Below the pieces are notes generated by a model, which searched no databases, was not told where the DNA came from, and was given only the letters and a program-made list of their open reading frames with translations. The translations under genes were made by a program, and so were the position numbers. A DNA stretch of 64,000 bases from Longimicrobium sp. Its GTDB lineage: Bacteria; Gemmatimonadota; Gemmatimonadetes; Longimicrobiales; Longimicrobiaceae. Position 1 is the first letter of the stretch, and every line of letters starts with the position of its first letter. Positions 1 to 58,877 of this stretch are shown piece after piece. The stretch is from assembly GCA_036377595.1 (NCBI GenBank), contig DASUYB010000079.1, positions 1-64,000 on the forward strand, given 5' to 3'.

Positions 1-540
1 CCGCGTACTGCACCGCCAGCGGCGGCAGCGGCGATGCCGGCCGTGCCGCACCGGAGGGTGGCGAGAACGATTCGTAGAGGGTGAACAGCTCGCGGAAGAG
101 CACGCCCATGCTCCAGCCGTCGCTGACGATGTGGTGCATGGCGAGCAGCAGCACGTGCTCCTCGTCCACGAGGCGCAGCAGCGTCGCGCGCAGCAGCGGA
201 CCGCGCTCCAGGTCGAAGGGGCGCTCCGCGTCCTCCCGCGCCAGGCGGCGCGCCTCCTGCTCGCGCGCCTGCGGCGCGAGATCGGCGAGGTCCAGCACCG
301 GCAGGCGCGCGGACGCGGCCGGGTGCACGACCTGCACGGCACCGCCCTGCTCCACCGGGCGGAACGTGGTGCGCAGCGACTCGTGGCGGCGCACCAGCTC
401 GCCCAGCGCCCGCTCCAGGGCGCCCGCGTCGAGGCGCCCCCGCAGCCGGCGCGGCCGGGGCATGTTGTAGCCGGCGCCCTCCGGCTCCATCTGGTGCAGG
501 AACCAGAGCCGCTCCTGCGCGAAGGACAGCGGCAGCGGCG
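1..540 (-). other. NRPS module 19 C domain, partial
   Basis: C1 motif LPLSFAQERLWF near 540-500 and HHIVSDGWS near 150-115. The sequence leaves the window at VQYA, about midway through the C domain. Confidence 0.85.
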
Positions 541-3500
541 CCTCTCGGGCGACGGGAATGAGCGGCGGGAGGGCGGCGCTCTCGCCCGCGCGCCGCCGCT
601 CCTCCACGCGCCCGGCCACCTCCACCACCGTGGGCCCCTCGAAGAGCGCCCGCAGCGGCAGCTCCACCCCGAACAGCTCGCGGATGCGCGAGACCACCCG
701 CGTGGCCAGCAGCGAGTGCCCGCCCAGCTCGAAGAAGCTTTCCTCTACCCCCACGCGCTCCAGCCGCAGCACCTCCGCCCAGATCCCCGCCAGCACCTCC
801 TCCACCGGCGTCCGCGGCGCCACGTACCGGTCCGTGCCGGCCGCGTGCTCCGGCGCCGGCAGGGCCTTGCGGTCCAGCTTTCCGTTCGGCGTCAGCGGCA
901 GCCGCTCGAGCACCACGATCGCCGCCGGCACCATGTACTCCGGCAGGCCCCGGCGCAGGTGCTCGCGCACCCCCTCCACCTCCACACCGCCGACGACGTA
1001 CGCCACCAGCCGCTTCTCTCCCGGCTGGTCCTCGCGCACGATCACCCGCGCCTCGCGCACCGCCCCGTGCGCGAGCAGCCGCGCCTCGATCTCGCCCGGC
1101 TCGATGCGGAACCCGCGGATCTTCACCTGGAAGTCCGTGCGGCCCACGAACTCGATGGTCCCGTCCGGCAGCCAGCGGCCCAGGTCCCCGGTGCGATACA
1201 TCCGGGCGCCGGCCTCGGCCGCGAACGGATCGACGACGAACCGCTCCGCCGTCAGCCCGGGCCGGTTCAGGTAGCCGAGCGCCACGCCCGCGCCGCCGAT
1301 GTGCATCTCCCCCGCGACGCCGACCGGCACGGGCTGGCCGCGGGAGTCCAGGATGTAGACGCGCGTGTTGGAGATCGGCCGGCCCAGCGGGATCGTGCGC
1401 GCATCCGGCGCCACGTCGGTGACGGGATGGGTGATGGCGAACGTCGTGGTCTCGGTGGGGCCGTAGCAGTGGATGAGCGAGACGGGTCCACCCTCGGCCA
1501 GCACGCGCGCGAACGACGACGGATCGGCCGCCTCGCCGCCCGTCAGCAGGCGGCGGAGGCTGGCCAGCGCGCCGGGGATGGCCTGGGCGTGCTGGTTGAA
1601 GACGGCGGTGGTGATGAACAGCGTCGTGACCTGCTGGTCCGCCAGCGTCCCGGCGAACGCGTCGGGATCGAGCAGCACGTCCTGCGGGACGACGACGGTG
1701 CGGCCGCCGTGCAGCAGCGGCCCCCACACCTCCATCGTCGTCGCGTCGAACGCCGGGTTCGCCGCGAACGCCACCCGGTCGTCCGCGCCAAAGTCCGCAT
1801 ACCCGTTGTCGAACACGAGCCGCGCGATGGCGCGATGCGGCACCACCACACCCTTGGGCCGGCCGGTGGAGCCGGAGGTGTACATCACGTAGGCCGGCGC
1901 CTCGCCGTCGGCCGGAACGCGCGGATTTTCCGCGTTCCCCTCCGCCAGCGCATCCACGTCGACGCGCCGCACGCCGGGAAGCTCGGGAAGGTCGGCGCCG
2001 GGAAGGGCGAGCACGACCGCGGAGCCGCTGTCCGCGAGCATGAACGCGATGCGCTCCGCCGGGAACGAGGGGTCGATGGGCACGTACGCCGCGCCGGCCT
2101 TGAGGATGGCCAGCTCGGAGACGACCAGCTCGATGGAGCGCGGCATCAGGATCGCCACGCACGCCTCCGGCCCCACGCCCAGCGCGCGGAGGTGGTGCGC
2201 GAGACGGTTGGCCCGCGCGTTCAGCGCCGCGTACGTCAGCGAGCGGTCCTCGTGGACCACCGCCACCGCGTCGGGCGTGCGCTCCGCCTGCTCCTCGAAG
2301 AGCCGGTGGATGGGAGAACCCGCGGGGTGCTCCGCGTCCGTGCGGTTCCACTCCTCCACGACGTGCCGGCGCTCCGCCTCCGGCAGCACGTCGATGCTCC
2401 CGATCGCCCGCCCGGGAGTGGTCTCCAGCGCCTCGACCAGCCGCTCCAGCGCCGTGTGCATCATCCGGCACACCCGCTCCGCCTCCGCCGGGGCCGCCAC
2501 CTGCGCCACCACCAGGAAATCGTCCCCCAGGTCGTTCACCGCGAGCGCCACGGGGTAGTTCGTCCGCTCCTGAAAGCGAATTCCCCGCCCGCCCGCCCCG
2601 GGCTGCCCCGCCGGCTGCGAACTCCCCCTCCCGCCGCTGTGGCGATAGTTCAGCAGCGAGGTGAACAGCGGCGCGGGTGCCGCCACCCCGCTGCAGCGCT
2701 GCGCCAGCGACAGCGAGGCGTGCTCGTGCCGCAGCAGGTCCGCCAGCAGCGCGTGCGTGCGCCGCACCGCCGCCTCGGCCCCCTCCTCTTCCACCCCGAT
2801 CCGCACCGGCAGCGTGTTGATCAGCGGGCCCATCACCCGGTCCACTCCCTCGCCGCCCTGCATGCGGCCGAAGAGCACCGTCCCGAAGACCACGTCGCTC
2901 CGGCCCGAGACCCGCGCCAGCACCTGCGCCCACGCCAGGTGGCACAGGCTCGCCGCGCTCACCCCCAGCGCCCGCGCCCGCCGGCGCAGCCGCGCGGCGA
3001 CGTCGCCCGCCACCGGAAGCCGCGCCTCCCCGATCCCATCTCCCTCCCTCCACACGTCCAGCAGCCCGTACGGCGCCGTCGGCTCCTCCACGTCGCCCAG
3101 CATGCCGCGGAAGAACCGCTCGTGCTCCTCCCGGCTCACCCCCAGGCGCGCCCGCGCCACGTAGTTGCGGAAGGGGAGCGGCGCCGGCAGCTCGGACTCG
3201 ACACCCCGCAGGTGCGCCGAGATCTCCTCCTGCAGCACCTCCACCGACTCGCGGTCGTCCACCAGGTGGTGCATGAGGATCAGCAGCAGCCACCGGCCCC
3301 GTGCGCGGTCCTCGGCGATGCACGCCCGCAGCAGCGGCGCCCGCCCCAGCTCCATCCGGTACTGGCGAGGGTCATGGCGCCGCCACAGCTGCTCGGCCGC
3401 ATCATCCGCCGCATCCAGCTCCACCTCATCCACCGACAGCGGCGCGTGCCGCCAGACGACCTGCACCGGCTCGCGCAGCCCCTCCCAGGCCACGCCCGTG

Positions 3501-3790
3501 CGCAGGATGTCGTGGCGGTCGATCACCGCCTGCAGTGCCGCCAGGTACTGCTCCAGGCGCGCGCGCGTGTCGAACTCGGTCACGCTCGACGTCAGGTACG
3601 GATCCCCCTCCTGCGACAGCAGATGGTGGAAGTGGATCCCCTCCTGCAGGTGGGTCAGCGGGTAGATGTCCTGCACGTTCGCGGCTCCGCCCGGCACCTC
3701 CGCCACGATCCGGTCGATCTCCACCTGCGTGAGATCCACCAGCGGGAGCATCTCCGGCGTGAGGAGCTCGCACCCCTCCGGGATCGCGTT
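541..3790 (-). other. NRPS module 18 (dual C/E-A-T), predicted branched aliphatic residue
   Basis: Starts with a dual condensation/epimerization domain: N-terminal HHLLSQEGD fits the HH(I/L)xxxxGD signature, and the second motif is MHHLVDDRES. A domain core PAFDATTMEVW, LFITTAVF, LLTGGEA and HCYGPTETTTF gives D-A-M-F-L-G-C-T-F, close to Ile/Val codes. The T domain has LGGHSL near 718. Confidence 0.75.
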
Positions 3791-6700
3791 CGCCGGGACC
3801 TCCATCTCGGGAAACGCTCCGCCCAGGGCCTGGGCCAGCTCCGCCAGCACCGGGGTGGTGAACAGGGCACGCACGTCCGCGTGTAGCCCCGCGTGCCGCA
3901 TCCGCCCGATCAGCCGGATCGCCAGGAGCGAGTGCCCGCCCAGCTCGAAGAAGTGGTCCCACCGCCCCACCCGCTCCACCCCCAGCACCTCTGCCCAGAT
4001 CCCGGCCAGCGCCGCCTCCACCTCTCCCAGCGGTGCCTCGTAGCTCCGCCGCGCGTACGCATCCCCCTCCGGCGCCGGCAGCGCCTTCCGATCCAGCTTC
4101 CCGTTCGCGGTCAGCGGGAGCGCGTCCATGAAGACGAACGCGGCCGGCACCATGTACTCCGGCAGGCTCTGGCGCAGGCGGTCGCGCAGCGCCTCGGCCT
4201 CCGCTTCACCCACCACGTACGCCACCAGCCGCCGGTCACCCGTCTCGTCCTCGCGCACGATGACGGTGCAGTCCCCGACGCCGGGCGCCTGGCGCAGCGC
4301 GGCCTCGATCTCACCCAGCTCGATCCGGAACCCGCGGATCTTCACCTGCTCGTCCAGGCGGCCCAGGTAATCGAGCGTCCCGTCCGCCAGCCACCGGACG
4401 CGGTCGCCCGTGCGATACAGCTTTCCGGCGCCGAACGGATTTTCGACGAACCGCTGCGCCGTCAGCTCCGGGCGGTTCAGGTACCCGCGCGCCACGCCGC
4501 CGCCGCCCACGTACAGCTCGCCCGGCACGCCCACGGGCAGCGGCCGCAGCGCCGGGTCGAGCACGTACAGCTGCAGGTCCGGGATGCGCACGCCGATCGG
4601 GCTGCCGGAGCCGCCGAACACGTCCGCCTCCGTCAGGCGGCGATAGGTGACGTGTACGGTCGTTTCGGTGATCCCGTACATGTTCACCAGCCGCGGCGTC
4701 TCGGCGCCGCGGCGCTCCACCCACTCGCGGAGCGTGGCGGGCTCCAGCGCCTCGCCGCCGAACACCACCACGCGCAGCGCCAGGTCGCCGCCCCGCTCGC
4801 CGTCGACGCGGATGAACTGCCGGAACGCCGAGGGGGTCTGGTTGAGCACGGTCACGCCCTCGCGCTGCACCAGCGCGTGGAACGCCTCGGGGTCGCGGCT
4901 GACCAGGTGCGGCACCACCACCACGCGGCCGCCGTAGAGCAGCGCACCCCACAGCTCCCAGACCGAGAAGTCGAAGGCGTACGAGTGGAAGAGCGTCCAC
5001 ACGTCGTCCGGGCCGAAGCCGAACCATGCGTCCGTCGCGGAGAAGAGCCGCGCCACGTTGCGATGCTCGATCAGCGCTCCCTTGGGCGCGCCGGTGGAGC
5101 CGGAGGTGTAGATGACGTACGCCAGCGAATCCGGCCCCGCGCCGCTCTCCGGGTTCTCCGCGCTCTCCGCCGCGATCTCGGCCGCCGCGCCGTCCAGGCT
5201 CACTAGCTCCACGCCCTCCCGCGCCGGGAGCGCGCCGCGCAGCGACTCCTGCGTCACCAGCACGGGCACGGCCGCATCAGCCAGCACGAACGCCAGCCGC
5301 TCGGCCGGGTAGCCGGGGTCCAGCGGCACGTAGGCGCCGCCGGCCTTCAGCACCGCCAGGAGGGAGACCACCATCTCCAGGCTCCGTTCCAGGCAGATCC
5401 CCACCCGCACCTCGGGGCCCACCCCGCGGCGCCGCAGGTGGTGGGCGAGCCGGTTCGCGCGCTCGTTCAGCTCGCGGTAGGTGAGCGACTCCTCCTCGAA
5501 GCGCACGGCCACCGCCCCCGGCGTGCGCGCCGCCTGCGTCTCGAACAGAGAGTGGATGCACCGGTCCGCCGGATACTCCGCTTCGGTCCCGTTCCACGCC
5601 TCCAGCACGAGCGCGCGCTCCGCCTCGTCGAGCAGCTCCAGCCGCGAAAGCCGTACGTCCGCATCCGCGGCGACCTGCTCCAGCACCCGTGCCAGGTGGC
5701 CCAGCATCCGGCGGATGGTGGAGCGGTCGAAGAGGTCGGTGCTGTACTCCACCGTGCCGTGGACGCCGCCGTCGTGCGGAACGGCGGTGAGCGACAGGTC
5801 GAACCGGGTGGTCTCCCACTCCGCGTCCACCCCCGCCATCCGCAGCCCCGCAAGAGGGCCTCCCCCGCCCTCGACGTTCTGGAGGATGAACATCACCTGG
5901 AAGAGCGGCGCGTGGCTCAGGGAGCGCTCCGGCTGCAGCTCGGCCACCAGCTTCTCGAAGGGCACCTCCTGATGCTCGTACGCGCCCAGCGTCCCCTCGC
6001 GCACGCGCCCCAGCAGCTCGCGGAAGGTGGGGTCGGCCGAGAGGTCGGTGCGCAGCACGAGCGTGTTGGCGAAGAAGCCGATCAGCTCCTCCACCTCCTT
6101 CCTCGTCCGTCCCGCGATCGGGCTGCCGACGACGATGTCCTCGCTCCCGCTGTACTTCGACAGCAGCAGCTGGAAGGCGGAGAGCATCACCATGTACAGC
6201 GTGGCGCCTTCGCCGCGGCCCAGCGCCTGTAGCCGGTCGAGCAGCGCGAGCGGCAGGTCGAACCTCTCCCGCGCGCCGCGGTGCGACTGCACCGGCGGCC
6301 GGGGCCGGTCCGTCGGCAGCTCCAGCAGTGCGGGCGCGCCCGCCAGCCGCTCCTTCCAGTAGCCGACCTGGCGGTCGAGCGCCTCGCCCTGCAGCTGCTC
6401 GCGCTGCCACACGGCGTAATCCGCGTACTGCACCGGCAGCTCGGCCAGCGGCGAATCGCTCCCCTCACGATAGGCCGCGTACAGCGCCGACAGCTCGCGC
6501 AGGAGGATGCCGCTGCTCCACCCATCGGTGACGATGTGGTGGACGCACAGCATCAGGACGTGCTCCTCCGCCGCCACCCGCAGCAGCGCGGCGCGGAAGA
6601 GCGGGCCCTCGGCCAAGTCGAACGGACGCGCCGCATCCTCCCGCGCGCGCCGCCGCACCTCCGTCTCGTGCGCAGTCTCGTGGAGCCCCGACAGGTCGTC

Positions 6701-6944
6701 GACGGGGAGCGCGAAGCCGGAGAACGGCGCGATCACCTGCACCGGCGAGCCGTCCACCTCGCGGAAGACGGTCCGCAGCGACTCGTGGCGGCGGACGATC
6801 TCGCCCAGGCTCCGCTCGAGCGCGCCCACGTCCAGCGCGCCGCCCAGGCGCAGCGCGGTGGGGATGTTGTACGGCGCGCTCCCGCCCTCGAGCCGGTCGA
6901 TGAACCAGAGGCGCTCCTGGGCGAACGAGAGCGGGAGGGGACGA
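3791..6944 (-). other. NRPS module 17 (C-A-T), predicted Thr
   Basis: C domain with CVHHIV(T)DGWS. A domain core FDFSVWELW, VLNQTPSAF, VVFGGEA and NMYGITETTVHVT gives D-F-W-N-V-G-M-V-H, the established Thr code. The T domain is of the type that precedes dual C/E domains (LLAIRLIGRM), so the Thr is expected to be epimerized by the next module. Confidence 0.85.
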
Positions 6945-13490
<6,546 letters not shown>

Positions 13491-13498
<8 letters not shown>

Positions 13499-16400
13499 GG
13501 CCGCCCTCCTCCATCCCCGCCGCCAGCAGCGCCTCGACCTCGTCGTCGCTCAGCCCCTCCACCCCGGCCAGCAGCGCGCGCAGCTCGTCGTCGGCGGCCG
13601 GGCCGTCCACCACCGCCGCCAGCGCGGCCACCGTGGGCGCGTCGAACACGGCGCGCACGCCGATCTCCGCGCCCAGCTCCGCGCGGATGCGGGCCACCAG
13701 CTGCGTCGCCATCAGCGAGTCGCCGCCCTCCCCGAAGAAGTCGTCGTGCAGCCCCGGCGCAGCGCCGAGCAGCGTCTCCCAGATGCGCCCGATGGCCCGC
13801 TCCGTGGCCGACCATCCCGGGCGCGGGTCGCCGGCCGCCGCGTCCGCCTCCGCCTCGTCCGCCGCGGTGACCGCGGCCAGGGCCACGAAGCCGGGCTGCG
13901 GCGCGCGGTCGATCCAGAAGCGCTTGCGCTCGAAGGGGTAGGTGGGCAGCGGAACGCGGCGGCGCGCCTCGCCCCCGTGCACGGCGCGCCAGTCGACCTG
14001 GGTCCCCGCGGCCCAGGCGCGACCCAGCGCGCCCAGCAGCACCTCGACGTCGTCGGCCGGGTCGTCCGCGTGGCGGATGGAGTGGATGGCGGCGGATCCC
14101 GGCACCTGCCGCCTGACCAGCGACGACAGCGTGCGCCCGGGCCCGCACTCGATGAACACCCGCTGGCGCCCCTCCGCGGCCAGCGTGGCCACGCAGTCGG
14201 CGAAGCGGACGGCCTGGCGCAGGTGGCTCGCCCAGTACGCCGGATCCGTCGCCTGCTCCGGCGTGATCCACGTTCCCGTGAGGTTCGACACCCAGCGCAG
14301 CTCCGGCGCGCCGCGGGCGGTCTGGCGCACGCGCGCCGCGAAGGCGTCGAGGATGGGGTCCATCATCGGCGAGTGGAACGCGTGCGATGTCTCCACGCGC
14401 TTCGCCTCGATCCCGCGCCCCGCCAGCTCCGCCTCCAGCCGCGCGATCTCGTCGCCCGGCCCGGAGACCACGCAGCGGTCCGGCGCGTTGACCGTCGCCA
14501 CGGACACCGATCCGCCCAGCGCCCCCTCCACCTCGGCGGCGGGGAGGGGGATGGCGAGCATGGAGCCCGGCGGCAGCGCCTGCATCAGCCGCCCGCGCTC
14601 GGCGACCAGGGCCAGCGCATCCTCCAGCGAGAAGACGCCGGCCAGGCAGGCGGCCACGTACTCGCCCACGCTGTGGCCGATCATCGACTCGGGCGCGACC
14701 CCCCACGCCATCCACTGCTTCGCGGTCGCGTATCCGACGGCGAAGAGCGCGGGCTGGGTCAGCGCCGTCTGCTTCAGCCGGTCCGCGCCGTCCGGGAAGA
14801 TCGCCTCGCGCAGGTCCAGCCCCAGGTGCGGGCGCAGGAGCTCCGCGCAGCGGTCCAGCTCCTCGCGGAAGACGGGCTCGCGGTCGTAGAGGCCGCGCGC
14901 CATCCCCGCGTACTGCGCGCCCTGGCCGGGAAAGAGGAAGACGGCGGCGGGCGCCTCGCTCCCGGCCCGGCCGGCCACGCCGCGTGCCGCGTCGGCCAGC
15001 GCCTCGGCGGCCTCGGCGTGGGTGCGCGCCACGACGGCGCGGCGGTGGGCGAACGCGCGCCGCCCCTGCTGAAGCGTCCACGCCACGTCCGCCAGCGCCT
15101 GCTCCGGGTTCTGCTCCAGGTGCGCGGCCAGCCGCCGCGCCGCCGCGTCCAGCGCCGTCGCGGTGCGGGCGGAAAGGACCAGCAGCTGCTCCGCCCGCGA
15201 CGGCGCGGGCGAGGGAGCCACGGCGGGCGGCTGCTCCATCACCACGTGCGCGTTGGTGCCGCCGATGCCGAACGACGAGACCCCGGCGCGCCGCGGCACC
15301 CCGGCGGGCGGCGTCCACCTTGCCAGCGCGGCGTTGACGAAGAAGGGGCTGGACGCGAAGTCGATCTGCGGGTTGGGCCGCGTGAAGTGCAGCGAGGGCG
15401 GGATCTCGCCCGTGCGCAGCGCAAGCGTGGTCTTGATGAAGCCCGCGATCCCCGCCGCCACGTCGAGGTGGCCGATGTTGGTCTTGATCGAGCCGATGGC
15501 GCAGTAGCCCGTGCGGTCCGTCCCGGCGCGGAACGCCTGCGTGAGCGCCTCGATTTCGATGGGGTCGCCCAGCTCCGTTCCGGTGCCGTGCGCCTCCACG
15601 TAGGTGATGGTGGCGGGATCCACCTCGGCGGCGGCGTGCGCGGCGCGGATGGCGGCGGCCTGCCCCTCCACCCGCGGCGCGGTGAAGCCGATCTTGGCGG
15701 AGCCGTCGTTGTTGATGGCCGACGCCAGGATCACCGCGTGCACGGTGTCGCCGTCCGCCAGCGCGTCTTCGAGCCGCTTGAGCGCGGCGACGGCCACCCC
15801 GCTCCCGCGCACCGCCCCCCGCGCCTGGGCGTCGAAGGCCCGGCAGTGTCCGTCCGGCGAACGGATGTTCCCCTCCTGGTAGAGGTAGCCGACGTGCTGC
15901 TGCGCCGGGACGTCCGAGCCCCCGACCAGGGCCATGTCGCAGTCGCCGCCCAGCAGCGCCTGGCAGGCCAGGTGCACCGCCACCAGCGAGGTGCTGCACG
16001 CCGTCTGCACCACCACGGCGGGGCCTTCGAGCCCCATCTCGAACGCCGCGCGGGTGGCCAGGAAGTCCTTGTCGTTCCCCATGCGCACGGCCATGTCGCC
16101 GGCCGCGGCGATCACGTCGGGGCGGGAGAGCAGGTTCAGGTAGTAGCTGCTCATGCCGGTGCCCGCGTACACGCCCACGCGGCCGGAAACGCGCGCGGCA
16201 TCGTAGCCGGCGTGCTCCAGCGCCTCCCACGCCACCTCCAGGAACAGGCGCTGCTGGGGATCGGTGACCTCCGCCTCGCGCGGGGTGAACCCGAAGAAGG
16301 CGGCGTCGAAGCGGTCCACTTCCGCCAGCGCGCCCCCCGCGGGGACGTATGCGGGGTGGGTGCGCAGCGACTCCGGCACCCCCGCGGCGGCCAGCTCCTC

Positions 16401-16538
16401 GTCGGTGAAGCGGCGGATGGACTCCACCCCGGCGCGCAGGTTGGCCCACAGGGCGTCCACGCCGGGCGCGCCGGGAAAGCGCCCCGCCATCCCCACGACG
16501 GCGATCTCCAGCCCGGTGGGCTCGCTGGTCTGGCTCAT
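13491..16538 (-). CDS. Type I PKS module (KS-AT-ACP), malonyl-type
   Basis: A single elongating polyketide synthase module of 1015 residues that adds two carbons to the peptidyl chain handed over by NRPS2. The ketosynthase (about residues 10-440) has active-site Cys181 in TACSTS, His316 in EAHGTGT and His356 in KTNIGH. The acyltransferase (about 530-830) has Ser622 in GHSVGEY and HAFH at 718-721, the malonyl-CoA fingerprint. The acyl carrier protein (about 910-985) has Ser940 in GGDSL. No ketoreductase, dehydratase or enoylreductase lies between AT and ACP, so a beta-keto group should remain unless an enzyme acts in trans. The C-terminal tail carries VEGLSDDEVEALL, a docking-like helix also found at the end of NRPS1. 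The gene lies between a Gly-loading module and NRPS3, whose ATG overlaps its stop. The start ATG has only a weak Shine-Dalgarno. Confidence 0.95.
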
Positions 16539-16589
16539 CGATCGGTCGAAAAACTCGTCGTCAAAGAACAGGGAACAGGGAAACGTCTT

Positions 16590-16648
16590 CTCATCCGGTC
16601 ACCCCCGTCAATCCTCACCCCGTCAATCGCGTCAATCCCGTCATCCCG

Positions 16649-16677
<29 letters not shown>
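16590..16677 (-). repeat. Degenerate short tandem repeat at the NRPS2-PKS junction
   Basis: About eight imperfect copies of an 8-9 nt unit, TGACGGG(A/G)(T), read on the minus strand. They cover the last codons and the stop of NRPS2 and part of the 110-bp gap before the PKS. The array is rich in TGA, so it supplies stops in more than one frame. The NRPS2 tail just before it is Arg/Gly-rich and unlike a carrier-domain tail. Confidence 0.6.
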
Positions 16678-35968
<19,291 letters not shown>

Positions 35969-36031
35969 CGAGCCTTCGTCTCCGGTATCACGGCGGCGGG
36001 AGCCACGGCGGGTAACGGTCGGGACGGGAAA

Positions 36032-57844
<21,813 letters not shown>

Positions 57845-58090
57845 AGACTGTTTCCCGTCGAAAATCGCCTAAGACGTGAACCTGTGGGGCCCTTGTGCCC
57901 CGCAGGATTCGTTGTCGTGCCAGCCCACGTGATTTCCCGACACTCGCTGATCGGCCCCGCCCGAGAGTGGAGACAGCCTCCCACATCACCGCCTCGATGA
58001 CTGAGGCGGGGGAGGCGGTCCGATTACGTCCGGCGGCCCAGCTTTTGGTCTGGAGGAATTGAACAAAGATGTCCAAAACGTAGGGAAATA

Positions 58091-58120
58091 ACGATAACGT
58101 GGGCGATTGCCTTGCGTCAA
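58091..58120 (-). promoter_or_regulatory. Candidate promoter for the NRPS operon
   Basis: On the minus strand TTGACG (58120-58115) is followed after 18 nt by TATCGT (58096-58091). This matches the sigma-70 boxes at 5/6 and 4/6 positions, and it reads toward NRPS1. It rests on pattern only. Confidence 0.3.
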
Positions 58121-58160
58121 CCGTATCCCGTCACGTTTAGCGGAGTTATTTTGCTCCCTT

Positions 58161-58177
58161 TCTGACTCCCTGTCAGA
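58161..58177. promoter_or_regulatory. Inverted repeat, possible operator
   Basis: TCTGAC-TCCCT-GTCAGA, 6-bp arms with a 5-nt spacer, about 40 bp upstream of the candidate minus-strand -35 box. Confidence 0.3.
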
Positions 58178-58232
58178 TAAGAGTTTGCGAAAAATAACGA
58201 CCCGCTTAAACCTGAGGAATGAATATATCGCT

Positions 58233-58260
58233 TTGACACAAAAGATGCGCATCTGATGTA
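58233..58260 (+). promoter_or_regulatory. TTGACA box with overlapping perfect 12-bp palindrome
   Basis: TTGACA at 58233-58238 reads toward the P450 genes. AGATGCGCATCT at 58243-58254 is a perfect palindrome lying where a spacer would be. The -10 position (around 58255-58261) is poor, so if this is a promoter it probably needs an activator. Confidence 0.3.
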
Positions 58261-58459
58261 CCGCTGCATTGACTCCGTTTGACTTCTATGACTTCCCTGT
58301 CGGACTGGAGCTTTTGCGAGGAGATGGGAGACTCGGCTATTCCTTTGAACAGCATGGAGTTACCACGATTTGCAGGTCAGGGGCTCCATGTGATCTCCAA
58401 CAATTCCCTCTGCATATCAACCCCGAAGGTGCGCATCGGATTGGATGGAACATGACGCG

Positions 58460-58633
58460 GGAGAGTCGTTCGTGTGCCGCGGCGACCAGAGCCGCTGCCG
58501 CGCGAAGGACAGCGGCAGGCCCGCCCCGGCCCGCGGACTCGATCGCCGGCAGCTCCGCCCGGCGCGCGCTCACCGTCACCGATCCTGGACTTGCCAGCTT
58601 CAAATAAATCCCGGCACTCGCGCGTTGCCGCAC
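58460..58633 (-). pseudogene. Relic of an NRPS N-terminus (C1 motif fragment)
   Basis: On the minus strand it reads VTVSARRAELPAIESAGRGG in one frame, then LPLSFARQRLW (the C1 motif of condensation domains) in the next frame, so a 1-nt shift separates them. Together they match the module 3 start, ELPPIERVDRGGRLPLSFAQQRLW in pattern. The first half also matches the present NRPS1 N-terminus (VTVSAVRAELPA). It looks like the remains of the deleted first half of the NRPS1 starter C domain, or of a duplicated gene start. Confidence 0.6.
58544..58581. repeat. 38-bp direct repeat, copy 2 (in the relic)
   Basis: 36 of 38 positions identical to 57767-57804, 777 bp apart in the same orientation. Confidence 0.8.
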
Positions 58634-58792
58634 GACCCTCGACCTTGGCGGATTATCCTGGCGGCGAACGCGCTTGCGCTCCTTCCGCGACCGGGCTTAT
58701 CCTCGAAAAGAGTCTGAAAGCAGGTGCCGTATGGGCCGGGTCCTCCCGCGCCCAGCGCGCGGACGCGATCCGCCTCCTTTCGCCGAACCGAC

Positions 58793-58796
58793 GGAG
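58793..58796 (+). promoter_or_regulatory. Shine-Dalgarno pointing to ATG 58804, the likely original P450 start
   Basis: GGAG lies 7 nt before ATG 58804. The frame from this ATG reads a P450-like N-terminus (GQFTVDLKGVCP) and then falls out of frame with the rest of the P450 near 58910, which suggests a 1-nt deletion. Confidence 0.6.
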
Positions 58797-58877
58797 CAGG
58801 ACGATGAGCACGCTGGTCGCCACCCGAGCCTTCGGGCGGATGGGGAACGGCCAGTTCACCGTAGACCTGAAGGGCGT

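Larger units (their letters stand above)
57845..58459. promoter_or_regulatory. Divergent intergenic control region between NRPS1 and the P450 genes
   Basis: No supported gene. The core from about 58050 to 58440 is clearly AT-richer (near half GC) than the flanking genes, as expected of a promoter region. It holds a candidate minus-strand promoter, a plus-strand TTGACA box overlapping a 12-bp palindrome, and an inverted repeat (listed separately). The leader between the candidate minus-strand promoter and the NRPS1 ATG would be about 250 nt. Confidence 0.6.

Noticed and set aside
16539-16648. Possible promoter in the NRPS2-PKS gap
   Set aside because: The gap is filled largely by the short tandem repeat and shows no convincing boxes; co-transcription is simpler.
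57986-58252. Minus-strand 88-aa open frame in the AT-richer gap
   Set aside because: It has no ribosome site and no recognisable domain, and it lies in the promoter-like region in front of NRPS1.
58269-58607. Plus-strand 112-aa frame starting at TTG
   Set aside because: It needs a rare start without a Shine-Dalgarno and runs into the antisense of the NRPS relic, where it becomes Ala/Arg-rich.
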